56,098 bases of DNA from Woeseia sp. (GTDB taxonomy: Bacteria; Pseudomonadota; Gammaproteobacteria; Steroidobacterales; Woeseiaceae). A program made the translations under genes and the position numbers. The notes beneath the pieces are model-generated. The model saw only the letters and a program-made list of their open reading frames with translations, searched no databases and was not told the origin of the DNA. The stretch is from contig JABDKF010000215.1 of NCBI GenBank assembly GCA_013003155.1, positions 1 through 56,098 on the forward strand, written 5' to 3'. This document shows positions 1 to 8,149 of the stretch, piece by piece (position 1 is the first letter of the stretch; every line of letters starts with the position of its first letter).

Positions 1-1979
1 GTCAGATCCTGCGATCCGGCCGGTAGCTCGATGCGTTCCGCCGGCATCAGGGCCTGGTCACCCGACTGTAGCTGTTCTATATGAACGGTTGGTGGGCCCT
101 CGGGTGAGCTGTAGCGCTCCGGGTCAACAACGACCAGCCCGCGCACGGTGGGAAACCACATGCGGCCGGCGCTGTCGCGTGCTGCAAGCGGTCCGTTAGC
201 TTCTGGTGTGCCGAGAAAGCGTTGCACGATAGTCGATTGCTCATCGATCGCGGCATTGAGGTTGGCCAGCGATTCGACGAACACACCCCGGTTGGAGTTG
301 ATCCACAGACGGCCCGAATCATCCTCTAGCATGCCGCCGAGCGACAGCTCGATCAGCCCATGTTGCGCGCCAAGCAGCGCCAGTTGCCAGTCACGTATGC
401 GAATTAGCCCGCGCCCGTAGGTGGACAACCACAACGCGCCGCTGGAATCTTCGTGTAACGCGCGCAGCTCGCTGCCAAGCCAGTCGTTGCCCTGGCCAAT
501 GAGCTTCGAGGTCAGCCGGTCACCGTCGAGCTTTGCGCCGCCGACGACGCCGGCTGCCGTAAACCACAACGTGCCGTCTTTGCCCACGAGGTGCGGCATG
601 ACGGGCCCGTCGACGTCGTCGATCAGGTGATGACGAAACACGCCATCCGTGAACGAGACCAGGGCCGCGTCACCGCCAAACCAGAGGCTGCCATCATGGT
701 GCTCAACGAGTCCCTGGACATTGCCCAACGGATATCGTTCGGCGGTGAACGGTCTCCCGTTAGCGCTACTCACTCGGACCAGCTCATCGTCCTCGCGCAA
801 CCAAATGTCGCCGCTGCTGCTTGAGCCGACGAGCTGTGAGCCGGCGTCAGCCGGAAAGCCACTTTCGTCGTCCATCACGGTAAAGCGACCGTTTTCGCCG
901 TACGCGAGCCAGCCATTGTCTCCCTGTAGCCAGACGCCGCCCTGGCGAGCACTCACCAGGGTATAAACGGTGCCGTACCGCAAACCCCGCGGGTCCTCAA
1001 ACTCCCTGAATGGCACAGTGCTCAGGCGCAAGAGACCAAACGAGTTGGTCCCGATCCACACGTCGCCGGTGCGCGATACGTGCAGCGCCGTCACGCCGCT
1101 TTGCAGCGACTGATCGTCGTTGCGCAACGATATGTTCCTGATCCAAACCTTGCCGCTGTCGTCCTCGCCCGCAACGTATAAACCCGAAGAGGTGCCGGCG
1201 AGAATTTGTCCCTGGGCATCGATGGCGTGCGAGTACACCGGCTCTGACAATTCTTTGACGATGGTCAGCCGGCCATCTTCCAGGTAGCCAATGCCGCGCG
1301 TCGAGACTATCCAGATTCGGTTAGCCGCATCGACACTGATAGCCCGCGCCGCGCGGGCAAACGCATCCTCACGGACTATTTCGAACGCCCCGTTCCGCAG
1401 GCGCAGCAAGCCACGGTCGGAAATTGCCCAGAGTTCACCAGCGGCCGTAACGAGAAGATCTTCGATATCGGCCTCTGGCAGCCAGGCGGGATCGAGAACG
1501 GGCTGAAATCGCTCTGTACCGTTCTCCTCGACAAGCCGCGAGATGCCCCGTCCCGCCGCCCAGATCACGCCGTTGCTATCCTGGACAAAATCCTGCACGT
1601 CGCCGCCGGGCGCGCCGTCCTCGAAGCGACGAAACTCGTTGTTGTCGTAAACGACGACGCCTCGGCCAAGCGTGCCGATGAATAGCCGATCGGCCTCATC
1701 CTGGAACAGCGAAAACAGCTGGTTCGTTCCAAGCGCCGGCGTGTCGTCGAGCTGGAAGTTGACAAAGCGTACGCCGTCGAAGCGCGTCAGGCCGCCAAGA
1801 GTGGTAAGCCACAAGTAGCCATTGCTGGCTTCGAGAACATCTGTGACGGTTTGCTGGGCGAGCCCGTCGAGAACGGTCCAGCGTTGATGGCTGAGATAAT
1901 CCGTCGCGGCCGGCGCCAGTTGCGCCGGGACTGCAGCCGTCGCGGTCAGCCCGATCATGGCAAGGGCGGCAGTTGACAT
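1..1979 (-). CDS. Two-component regulator propeller (Reg_prop) domain protein, N-terminal part; continues past the left edge
   Basis: Minus-strand frame from ATG at 1979 reads MSTAALAMIGLTATAAVPAQLAPAATDYLSHQRWTVLDGLAQQTVTDVLEASNGYLWLTTLGGLTRFDGVRFVNF...LFIGTLGRGVVVYDNNEFRRF...GVIWAAGRGISRL..., i.e. signal-like N-terminus plus repeated 'G(Y/V)(L/I)W..T.GGL.R.' propeller blades. I translated about 240 codons by hand; the ORF is open at the window edge. Confidence 0.8.
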   Translation of the reverse strand, partial: MSTAALAMIGLTATAAVPAQLAPAATDYLSHQRWTVLDGLAQQTVTDVLEASNGYLWLTTLGGLTRFDGVRFVNFQLDDTPALGTNQLFSLFQDEADRLFIGTLGRGVVVYDNNEFRRFEDGAPGGDVQDFVQDSNGVIWAAGRGISRLVEENGTERFQPVLDPAWLPEADIEDLLVTAAGELWAISDRGLLRLRNGAFEIVREDAFARAARAISVDAANRIWIVSTRGIGYLEDGRLTIVKELSEPVYSHAIDAQGQILAGTSSGLYVAGEDDSGKVWIRNISLRNDDQSLQSGVTALHVSRTGDVWIGTNSFGLLRLSTVPFREFEDPRGLRYGTVYTLVSARQGGVWLQGDNGWLAYGENGRFTVMDDESGFPADAGSQLVGSSSSGDIWLREDDELVRVSSANGRPFTAERYPLGNVQGLVEHHDGSLWFGGDAALVSFTDGVFRHHLIDDVDGPVMPHLVGKDGTLWFTAAGVVGGAKLDGDRLTSKLIGQGNDWLGSELRALHEDSSGALWLSTYGRGLIRIRDWQLALLGAQHGLIELSLGGMLEDDSGRLWINSNRGVFVESLANLNAAIDEQSTIVQRFLGTPEANGPLAARDSAGRMWFPTVRGLVVVDPERYSSPEGPPTVHIEQLQSGDQALMPAERIELPAGSQDL

Positions 1980-2299
1980 TTTCAGCAAATCGATTCCACG
2001 TGCATAACTGGCCAGAAACACAGATCGAGAAATGGTACAGACAGGCAGTATACTGGTTGGGCCGCGAAAATTTCCCTGCCACTCGTTTTGCGCATGCGCC
2101 CGTCGGCCGGTTGCGGCGCTACCCGGGCACCGTGACAGGCCCCACACCCGCAGCCCGCGGCAGCACTGGCCAACATACCGGCACAGACCGTCATGCAACG
2201 GCCACCTGCGCTCAGCGATACGATTTAACGCTCAAGCGACTGCTTCTGACGGTCACGGTCACTCGTTTCGTGTCGGAGATCTTGTAACAAGGTTGAGAC

Positions 2300-2322
2300 G
2301 CCGGGATAGCTCCGGCTTTTTT
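2300..2322 (+). terminator. Rho-independent terminator-like hairpin (orphan)
   Basis: GCCGG-GATAGCT-CCGGC followed by TTTTTT. Confidence 0.55.
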
Positions 2323-2479
2323 ATTTGCGTACCCCGTGCCAGATTCCGGATAGGTCGGCGAAAAAATTGTACACCGCGCTGCTGCGCATGTTGTCCGGGT
2401 GGAGCTCAGAAATAAATATTCTCGAGCAAATTCAGGCATAAGCCAGCGTGTAAAGCGGGAGCTGTAGTACCATCCGCGT

Positions 2480-3898
2480 GTGACGCTTTCAATTCCTGAT
2501 TTTAGTGTTGCCCGCGTCCTGGTCGCGGGCGACGTAATGCTGGACCGCTACCTGTTTGGCGGCACCAGTCGTATCTCGCCCGAAGCCCCTGTGCCCATCG
2601 TGCACGTGCGCGAAGAAGACGCACGACCCGGCGGTGCAGCCAACGTTGCGGTGAATCTCGCCAGTCTTGGCGCAAACACGCGGTTGCTAGGCATCGTCGG
2701 TGAGGATGACGACGCGAGCGTGCTCGAATCGCTGCTGACGCCGAAGGGCGTCGCCTGTCAATTGGTGCGTGTGAAGGGCCAGCCAACGATCACCAAGACG
2801 CGCGTCCAAAGCCGGGGCCAACAGCTGATAAGGCTGGACCGCGAAGAGCAACTGCTGGCGGGTGGCGACGCGCTACTCGAAGCGCTGGGTGCGAGTGCCG
2901 GGGAAACCTCGGTCATCGTATTGTCGGATTACGGGAAAGGCGCATTGCGCGATGTGCAAAAAATGATTCGCAACGGGCGCGCCGCAGGCTGTGCCGTCCT
3001 GATCGATCCCAAAGGCGCCGACTTCGAAAAATACCGCGGGGCCACATTGCTAACTCCGAATCAGGGTGAATTCGAAACGGTCGCGGGCAGCTGCGATACC
3101 GACCAGCAGCTGATCGATCGTGCCGTGACTATGGTTGAGTCGCTGGAGCTCGATGCGCTGCTCGTGACGCGCAGCGAGAAAGGGATGCTTCTCATAGAGC
3201 GCGGCTGCGAGCCCTTGTTGCTGTCGACCCAGGCGCGCGAAGTATTCGACGTAACCGGTGCTGGTGATACGGTGATTGCGACACTGGCGGCTTCACTGGC
3301 CAGCGGTGCGCCGCTGTCCGACGCGGCGAGACTTGCCAACCTTGCGGCCGGTCTCGTCGTACGGAAGATTGGCGTCGCGTCCGTGACGCGTTCCGAGCTG
3401 CAGGTTGCGTTACACCAGCGCGGTCAGGGCGGACGCGGCATGGTTCAGGAAACAGATTTGCTGCCGCTCGTCGCCGAAGCACGTGCGCGTAACGAACGAA
3501 TAGTGATGACCAACGGATGTTTTGATGTACTGCACGCGGGACACGTTGCCTACCTGGAAGAAGCAAAAGCGTTGGGCGACCGCCTGATTGTTGCGGTGAA
3601 CGATGACGATTCGGTCCGGCGGCTCAAAGGCGAATCGCGGCCCATCAACACACTGATTGACCGCATGGCAGTACTGTCCGGGCTTGCTGCAGTCGATTGG
3701 GTAGTGCCATTTTCAGAGGATACGCCCGCGCGCCTGATCTCTCAGGTATTGCCGCAGGTGCTCGTCAAAGGCGGTGACTACAAGCCTGACGAAATCGCGG
3801 GCGCCAGGGACGTACTCGCCGCGGGCGGTGAAGTTCGCGTTCTTGCATTCCATGAAGGCCATTCTTCGAGCCGAATTATTGAACGCATGAAGCATTGA
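2480..3898 (+). CDS. hldE: Bifunctional heptose-7-phosphate kinase / heptose-1-phosphate adenylyltransferase
   Basis: PfkB kinase motifs (GGAANVAVNLASLG, DVTGAGDTV) and nucleotidyltransferase motif (TNGCFDVLHAGHVAYLEEAKALGDRLIVAVN). GTG start. Confidence 0.95.
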   Translation: MTLSIPDFSVARVLVAGDVMLDRYLFGGTSRISPEAPVPIVHVREEDARPGGAANVAVNLASLGANTRLLGIVGEDDDASVLESLLTPKGVACQLVRVKGQPTITKTRVQSRGQQLIRLDREEQLLAGGDALLEALGASAGETSVIVLSDYGKGALRDVQKMIRNGRAAGCAVLIDPKGADFEKYRGATLLTPNQGEFETVAGSCDTDQQLIDRAVTMVESLELDALLVTRSEKGMLLIERGCEPLLLSTQAREVFDVTGAGDTVIATLAASLASGAPLSDAARLANLAAGLVVRKIGVASVTRSELQVALHQRGQGGRGMVQETDLLPLVAEARARNERIVMTNGCFDVLHAGHVAYLEEAKALGDRLIVAVNDDDSVRRLKGESRPINTLIDRMAVLSGLAAVDWVVPFSEDTPARLISQVLPQVLVKGGDYKPDEIAGARDVLAAGGEVRVLAFHEGHSSSRIIERMKH

Positions 3899-3930
3899 TA
3901 GCCGCTACCAGGCAGGGGTCTTGAATTCGG

Positions 3931-5205
3931 ATGCGCATCATCTACGTCATCCTGGCATATTTGATTTTGCCAATAGCGATTCTCTATTGGCTATTTCGCG
4001 GAATTTTTAACCGGAGCTACTGGGACCGCCTTGGCCAGCGTTTTGGATTTGGCTATCCGCAGCTCGACAACGGCAGCATCTGGGTTCATGCCGTCTCCGT
4101 CGGTGAAGTACAAGCGGCAGCGCCGCTTGTCAAATCACTGTTACAGCGATTTCCGGATCGTCGTTTGCTGTTGACCACGGTGACGCCGACGGGCGCCGCC
4201 CATGCGCGCAGATTGTTCGGTGAGCAAATCGAACACTGTTACCTGCCATTCGAGACGCCGTTGGCAGTGAGTCGCTTTTTCAATGCGGTACGGCCGGCAT
4301 TTGCACTGATCATGGAAACGGAAATCTGGCCGAATCTATACCGCGGTTGCGGTGTGCGGGGCATTCCCCTGATTCTCGTAAGCGCCAGGATTTCGCCGCG
4401 TTCAGTTAAAAACTATCGGAAGCTGTTGCCCCTTTTTCGCGAAACTCTGTCTCATGGAATTTTGATCGCCGCGCAAAGCCCTGCGGACGCAGAACGCTTT
4501 CTGTCGCTAGGCGCTAGTCCAGAACGCACCTGGGTGACCGGCAACATCAAGTTCGATATTGAGATTCCGGAAACATTGCCGCAACAGGGGGAGGAACTTC
4601 GGCAGCGGTTTTGGCCGGGCCGCCCCGTCTGGGTAGCTGCAAGTACTCACGATCACGAAGAGGCTCAGGTTCTTGATGCTCACGACAAGATTCTTGAGCG
4701 ATTCCCGGACGCATTGCTGGTGCTTGTGCCGCGCCACCCGCCGCGGTTTCCGGCTGTTGCCGGGCTGCTCGAGAAGCGGCGCGTCAATTTCGTGTCGCGA
4801 ACGTCAAAGCGTACGCCGGTCGCAGCAACGACGGTTTACCTTGTCGATACGCTTGGCGAACTGAAGCTCTTTTACGCTGCCAGCGACGTCGCATTCATGG
4901 GCGGTACTTTGCAAGCAATCGGCGGGCATAACCTGCTCGAGCCCGCCGGACTCGGAGTGCCGGTGATTACCGGGCCGCATTTATTTAACACCCAACAAAT
5001 TGCTGACATGTTCACATCAATCGGTGCGTCAGTGACCGTTCAAAATGCTGCCGAACTCAGCGCTGCCGTGTGCAGTTTGTTCGAAAATCCGCAAGCCGCA
5101 CGCGCCCAGGGCGCGCTGGGACGCAACATAGTCGCGCAGAACCGCGGTTCTTTGAACAGGCTGCTGATTCTGTTGGATCCGCTGGTCAGCGGAAATTCTC
5201 ACTGA
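3931..5205 (+). CDS. waaA: 3-deoxy-D-manno-octulosonic acid transferase
   Basis: KdtA family sequence (IWVHAVSVGEVQAAAPLV, METEIWPNLYRGCGVRGIPLILVSARISPRS, GGHNLLEPAGLGVPVITGPH). Confidence 0.95.
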   Translation: MRIIYVILAYLILPIAILYWLFRGIFNRSYWDRLGQRFGFGYPQLDNGSIWVHAVSVGEVQAAAPLVKSLLQRFPDRRLLLTTVTPTGAAHARRLFGEQIEHCYLPFETPLAVSRFFNAVRPAFALIMETEIWPNLYRGCGVRGIPLILVSARISPRSVKNYRKLLPLFRETLSHGILIAAQSPADAERFLSLGASPERTWVTGNIKFDIEIPETLPQQGEELRQRFWPGRPVWVAASTHDHEEAQVLDAHDKILERFPDALLVLVPRHPPRFPAVAGLLEKRRVNFVSRTSKRTPVAATTVYLVDTLGELKLFYAASDVAFMGGTLQAIGGHNLLEPAGLGVPVITGPHLFNTQQIADMFTSIGASVTVQNAAELSAAVCSLFENPQAARAQGALGRNIVAQNRGSLNRLLILLDPLVSGNSH

Positions 5206-6632
5206 TCGCTGCTGTCGGTTACGCCGTATTCGTCCGGGGCCACGTCTTCGGGTGGCTTGCGCGGCGCCAGGTGTTGATCAATTTGTTCAAGATCTTCCAC
5301 TTTCAAAATGCCCGCAGCCTGTTTGAGTTGCAGAACGTTGCCAACGTACACGTAGCGGCTTTGGTAGAAATTGGTAATGGCGGAGTACAACGCGCGTTGT
5401 GAATTCAGCACGTCGACAATCGTACGTGTGCCCACTTCGAAGCCTGCCTGAGTTGCATCCAACGCGGTGCGGCTCGACGCTACCGCCTGCTCCAACGCAT
5501 TTACCCGGCTGATTTCAGAGAGCACACCGAGGTAGGCATCACGGGTCGCACGCTCTGTTTCGCGAGTTACGCGCTGGAGCTGCTCCCTCGCAGCGCGATG
5601 CAGATAGACGGCCTCGCGCACCCTGGATGAAGTGCCTCCCCCTGCAAACAACGGCACGGAAATTTGCAGGGAAATGCTGTCACCCTGATTTTCCGTATTG
5701 AAGTCAGGAATTTGCACGCCGCCACGGGTTTGATCCATCACGTCAGTCTGCGAGTCGTTATAACTGGCAACCAGGTCGATGGTCGGGTAGTGGCCAGTGC
5801 GTCGGAAACCGATCTCGTCGCGCGCGATGCGTTCATCCAGCCGGCTGGCAACAAGCGCCAGGTTTTGGGCCATTGCAAGATCAATCCAGCTTGCCTGATC
5901 GCCGGGATCCGGAGAGGGTAACGGGAAGGCATCGCCCGGCGCTGCAAGGTCCGCGACGTATTCACCGGTAATTTCGCGCAGCAGTTCGCTTGCGGTTGCC
6001 AATTCCCGTTTGGCACCGATTTCTGCGGCGACGGACTGATCGTATGCTGCCTGCGATTCCTGCACGTCTGTGATTGCGATCAGGCCGACTTCGAACCGTT
6101 GGCGCGCCTGCTCCAGTTGTCGCGCAATGGCGAGACGGTCAGCGCGAATGGACGTCAAGCGATCCTCTGCCGCCAGTACATCGAAATAGCGCTGCGATAC
6201 CCGCACGATAAGATCCTGCTGGGCCGCCTCTTTTTCCGCTTCGGCTTTGGCGACCAGCTTGTGTGCCTGTTTCAGGCTAACGAGTTGATCCCAGCGAAAC
6301 ACGGTTTGCTGCAAATTGACCTGCCAGCCCGTCGTTTCGTTGGCTGATTCAAAAGACAGGGTGTCGATGCCGGTCCGATCCTGCACGATATTGCGACCGG
6401 ACGAGTTCGCCTTCGTCAGTTGTCCCGCGGCGGACAGTTGTGGCAGCAATGCGCTGCGCGCCTGTGGCACCGCCTCGAGCGCGGCAAGGCGGCGCGACTC
6501 TGCCTCATGGATCAACGGGTCGCTTTGCAGCGCCTGCTGGTAGACCTCTAGCAAAGTAGCAGCGTGCAAAGCCGGTGCGGCACCAAGCAACACGGCGTAA
6601 AGCGCGAGCCGGTGTTTTTTATATTTATTCAT
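5199..6632 (-). CDS. tolC: TolC family outer membrane efflux protein
   Basis: TolC-type sequence (LLEVYQQALQSDPLIHEAESRRLAALEAVPQARSALLPQLSAAG; GTRTIVDVLNSQRALYSAITNFYQSRY). The track begins at a TTG at 6659; ATG at 6632 (MNKYKKHRLALYAVLLGAAPALHA) is more likely. Confidence 0.9.
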   Translation of the reverse strand: MNKYKKHRLALYAVLLGAAPALHAATLLEVYQQALQSDPLIHEAESRRLAALEAVPQARSALLPQLSAAGQLTKANSSGRNIVQDRTGIDTLSFESANETTGWQVNLQQTVFRWDQLVSLKQAHKLVAKAEAEKEAAQQDLIVRVSQRYFDVLAAEDRLTSIRADRLAIARQLEQARQRFEVGLIAITDVQESQAAYDQSVAAEIGAKRELATASELLREITGEYVADLAAPGDAFPLPSPDPGDQASWIDLAMAQNLALVASRLDERIARDEIGFRRTGHYPTIDLVASYNDSQTDVMDQTRGGVQIPDFNTENQGDSISLQISVPLFAGGGTSSRVREAVYLHRAAREQLQRVTRETERATRDAYLGVLSEISRVNALEQAVASSRTALDATQAGFEVGTRTIVDVLNSQRALYSAITNFYQSRYVYVGNVLQLKQAAGILKVEDLEQIDQHLAPRKPPEDVAPDEYGVTDSSDQ

Positions 6633-6727
6633 TTGCAGCAGTCCACGTTTACGGCGCAAGGCGCGTCGGGTGTTATGGTTATGTATATCACTATATCAGC
6701 AAGCGGGTTTTACAGCCAGCGCCGGTC

Positions 6728-7048
6728 TCAATAGCGCGGAATGGCACTGTCAATGTCTTGCGCCCAGGCGTCAATCCCACCCTCGATGTTGACGACGGTA
6801 ACAAATCCCGATTGATCCAGCAGCGCAGCAACCTGCGCACTGCGATGACCCGCGTGGCAGAGCACCGCGATGGGCAGCATTGGGTCGAGTTCATCAAGGC
6901 GCAACGGTACCTCACCCATCGGAATACATACGGCACCGTCAATCGCCGCGATTTCGATTTCCCATGACTCTCGGACGTCCAGCAGCTGCCAAAGTTCGTC
7001 ACTTTCCTTGCGCTGCAGCCACTCTGCGGGACGCATGTCTTCAAACAT
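6728..7048 (-). CDS. Rhodanese-like domain protein
   Basis: LLDVRESWEIEIAAIDGAVCIPMGEVP...LPIAVLCHAGHRSAQVAALL; active-site loop CHAGHRS. Confidence 0.9.
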   Translation of the reverse strand: MFEDMRPAEWLQRKESDELWQLLDVRESWEIEIAAIDGAVCIPMGEVPLRLDELDPMLPIAVLCHAGHRSAQVAALLDQSGFVTVVNIEGGIDAWAQDIDSAIPRY

Positions 7049-7141
7049 GACTTAACTCACTTTGTTCTGTCATCGACGATGCTCAAACATGGCACTGCTC
7101 TCAATAGCGATGTGCAGGCAAGATTCCCGCCAGTCCGCAGA

Positions 7142-7795
7142 TCACCAGGTAAAACCCGGGGGCTCATCGGCATTCTGTAGCCGTGCCAGGGAAGTCTCAA
7201 AAATGTTCGAGGACTTCCAGGCGCCGGCCTGGTCTTTTGTTACCACGATTGCGTCCATTACCGGATCATTGCCTGTCACGATAAAGAGTCTCCCTCCCGG
7301 TTTGAGCGCAGCAATGAAGCGCTCGTCGATAGCGGGAAGGGAACCGGTGACAGCAATGGCATCGAACTGACCCGCTGGCGGACCATCTTTAGCAGCATCA
7401 TGGTGTTTCAAGGCAACGTTCACGATGTTCTGTTTACCGAGTTTCTCCTCTGCCGCGTTCAGAAAGTCCTGATAAATATCGACGCTGACGACACTCTGAG
7501 CCAGCAGCGCCAGACACGCCGTCAAATAACCGCTGCCTGTGCCTATTTCCAGGACTTCATCTTCAGGTGCAAGGAGAAGTGACTGCAAGAGTTTACCTTC
7601 TACCATGGGATACATCATTCGCTCCCCGTGACCAAGTGGAATCTCGGTCTCGGCATACGCAAGCAAATGGTAGGCTCCGGGCACAAAATCCTCCCGCGGC
7701 ACCGTTCTCATTAGATCGAGCAGAGTGGGTTCAGGGATATCCCAGGTCCGAATCTGTTGATCGACCATTTGTCGTCTTATGCTTGCGGTATCCAT
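7142..7795 (-). CDS. pcm: Protein-L-isoaspartate O-methyltransferase family
   Basis: MVDQQIRTWDIPEP...PREDFVPGAYHLLAYAETEIPLGHGERMMYPMVEGKLLQSLLLAPEDEVLEIGTGSGYLTACLA. Confidence 0.85.
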   Translation of the reverse strand: MDTASIRRQMVDQQIRTWDIPEPTLLDLMRTVPREDFVPGAYHLLAYAETEIPLGHGERMMYPMVEGKLLQSLLLAPEDEVLEIGTGSGYLTACLALLAQSVVSVDIYQDFLNAAEEKLGKQNIVNVALKHHDAAKDGPPAGQFDAIAVTGSLPAIDERFIAALKPGGRLFIVTGNDPVMDAIVVTKDQAGAWKSSNIFETSLARLQNADEPPGFTW

Positions 7796-7975
7796 TTTTG
7801 TCTACCCTTAACCTGTTGAATATCTGTGACTAAAAGTAAGTGTCCGTCCACACCGACCCGCCGTTTCCATGCCTGACCTGTTTCCGAATTATGGTGAATC
7901 ACGCCGGTGAGGGGCAAGCGCTGGGCTATGCTTGATATTCAGTATTATTTCTACCCAAGAGTACCTCGCATCCCG

Positions 7976-8001
7976 GCACTCGATGAGTATTTTTCGAGTG
8001 C
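7976..8001. repeat. Inverted repeat in divergent pcm / PAS-GGDEF-EAL intergenic region
   Basis: Perfect 8-bp arms GCACTCGA (7976-7983) and TCGAGTGC (7994-8001), 10-nt spacer. Confidence 0.8.
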
Positions 8002-8149
8002 ATAATAATAATAACAAACGGACCGGTAGCGACCCATGCTCGCGACCCATGCCGAAGAGGACACGGCGAATCTTGCGTTGCGAGCAAATCATAGACTGTC
8101 AAAGCCCCAATAACGACAACGCCGCTGTTGCGCTTGCCGGAGCGGTGCC

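Noticed and set aside
1982-2194. Minus-strand 70-aa ORF containing CGACHG (CxxCH, heme-c-like)
   Set aside because: Only the motif fits; the rest does not resemble a cytochrome c and no second heme ligand context is evident. Likely chance.
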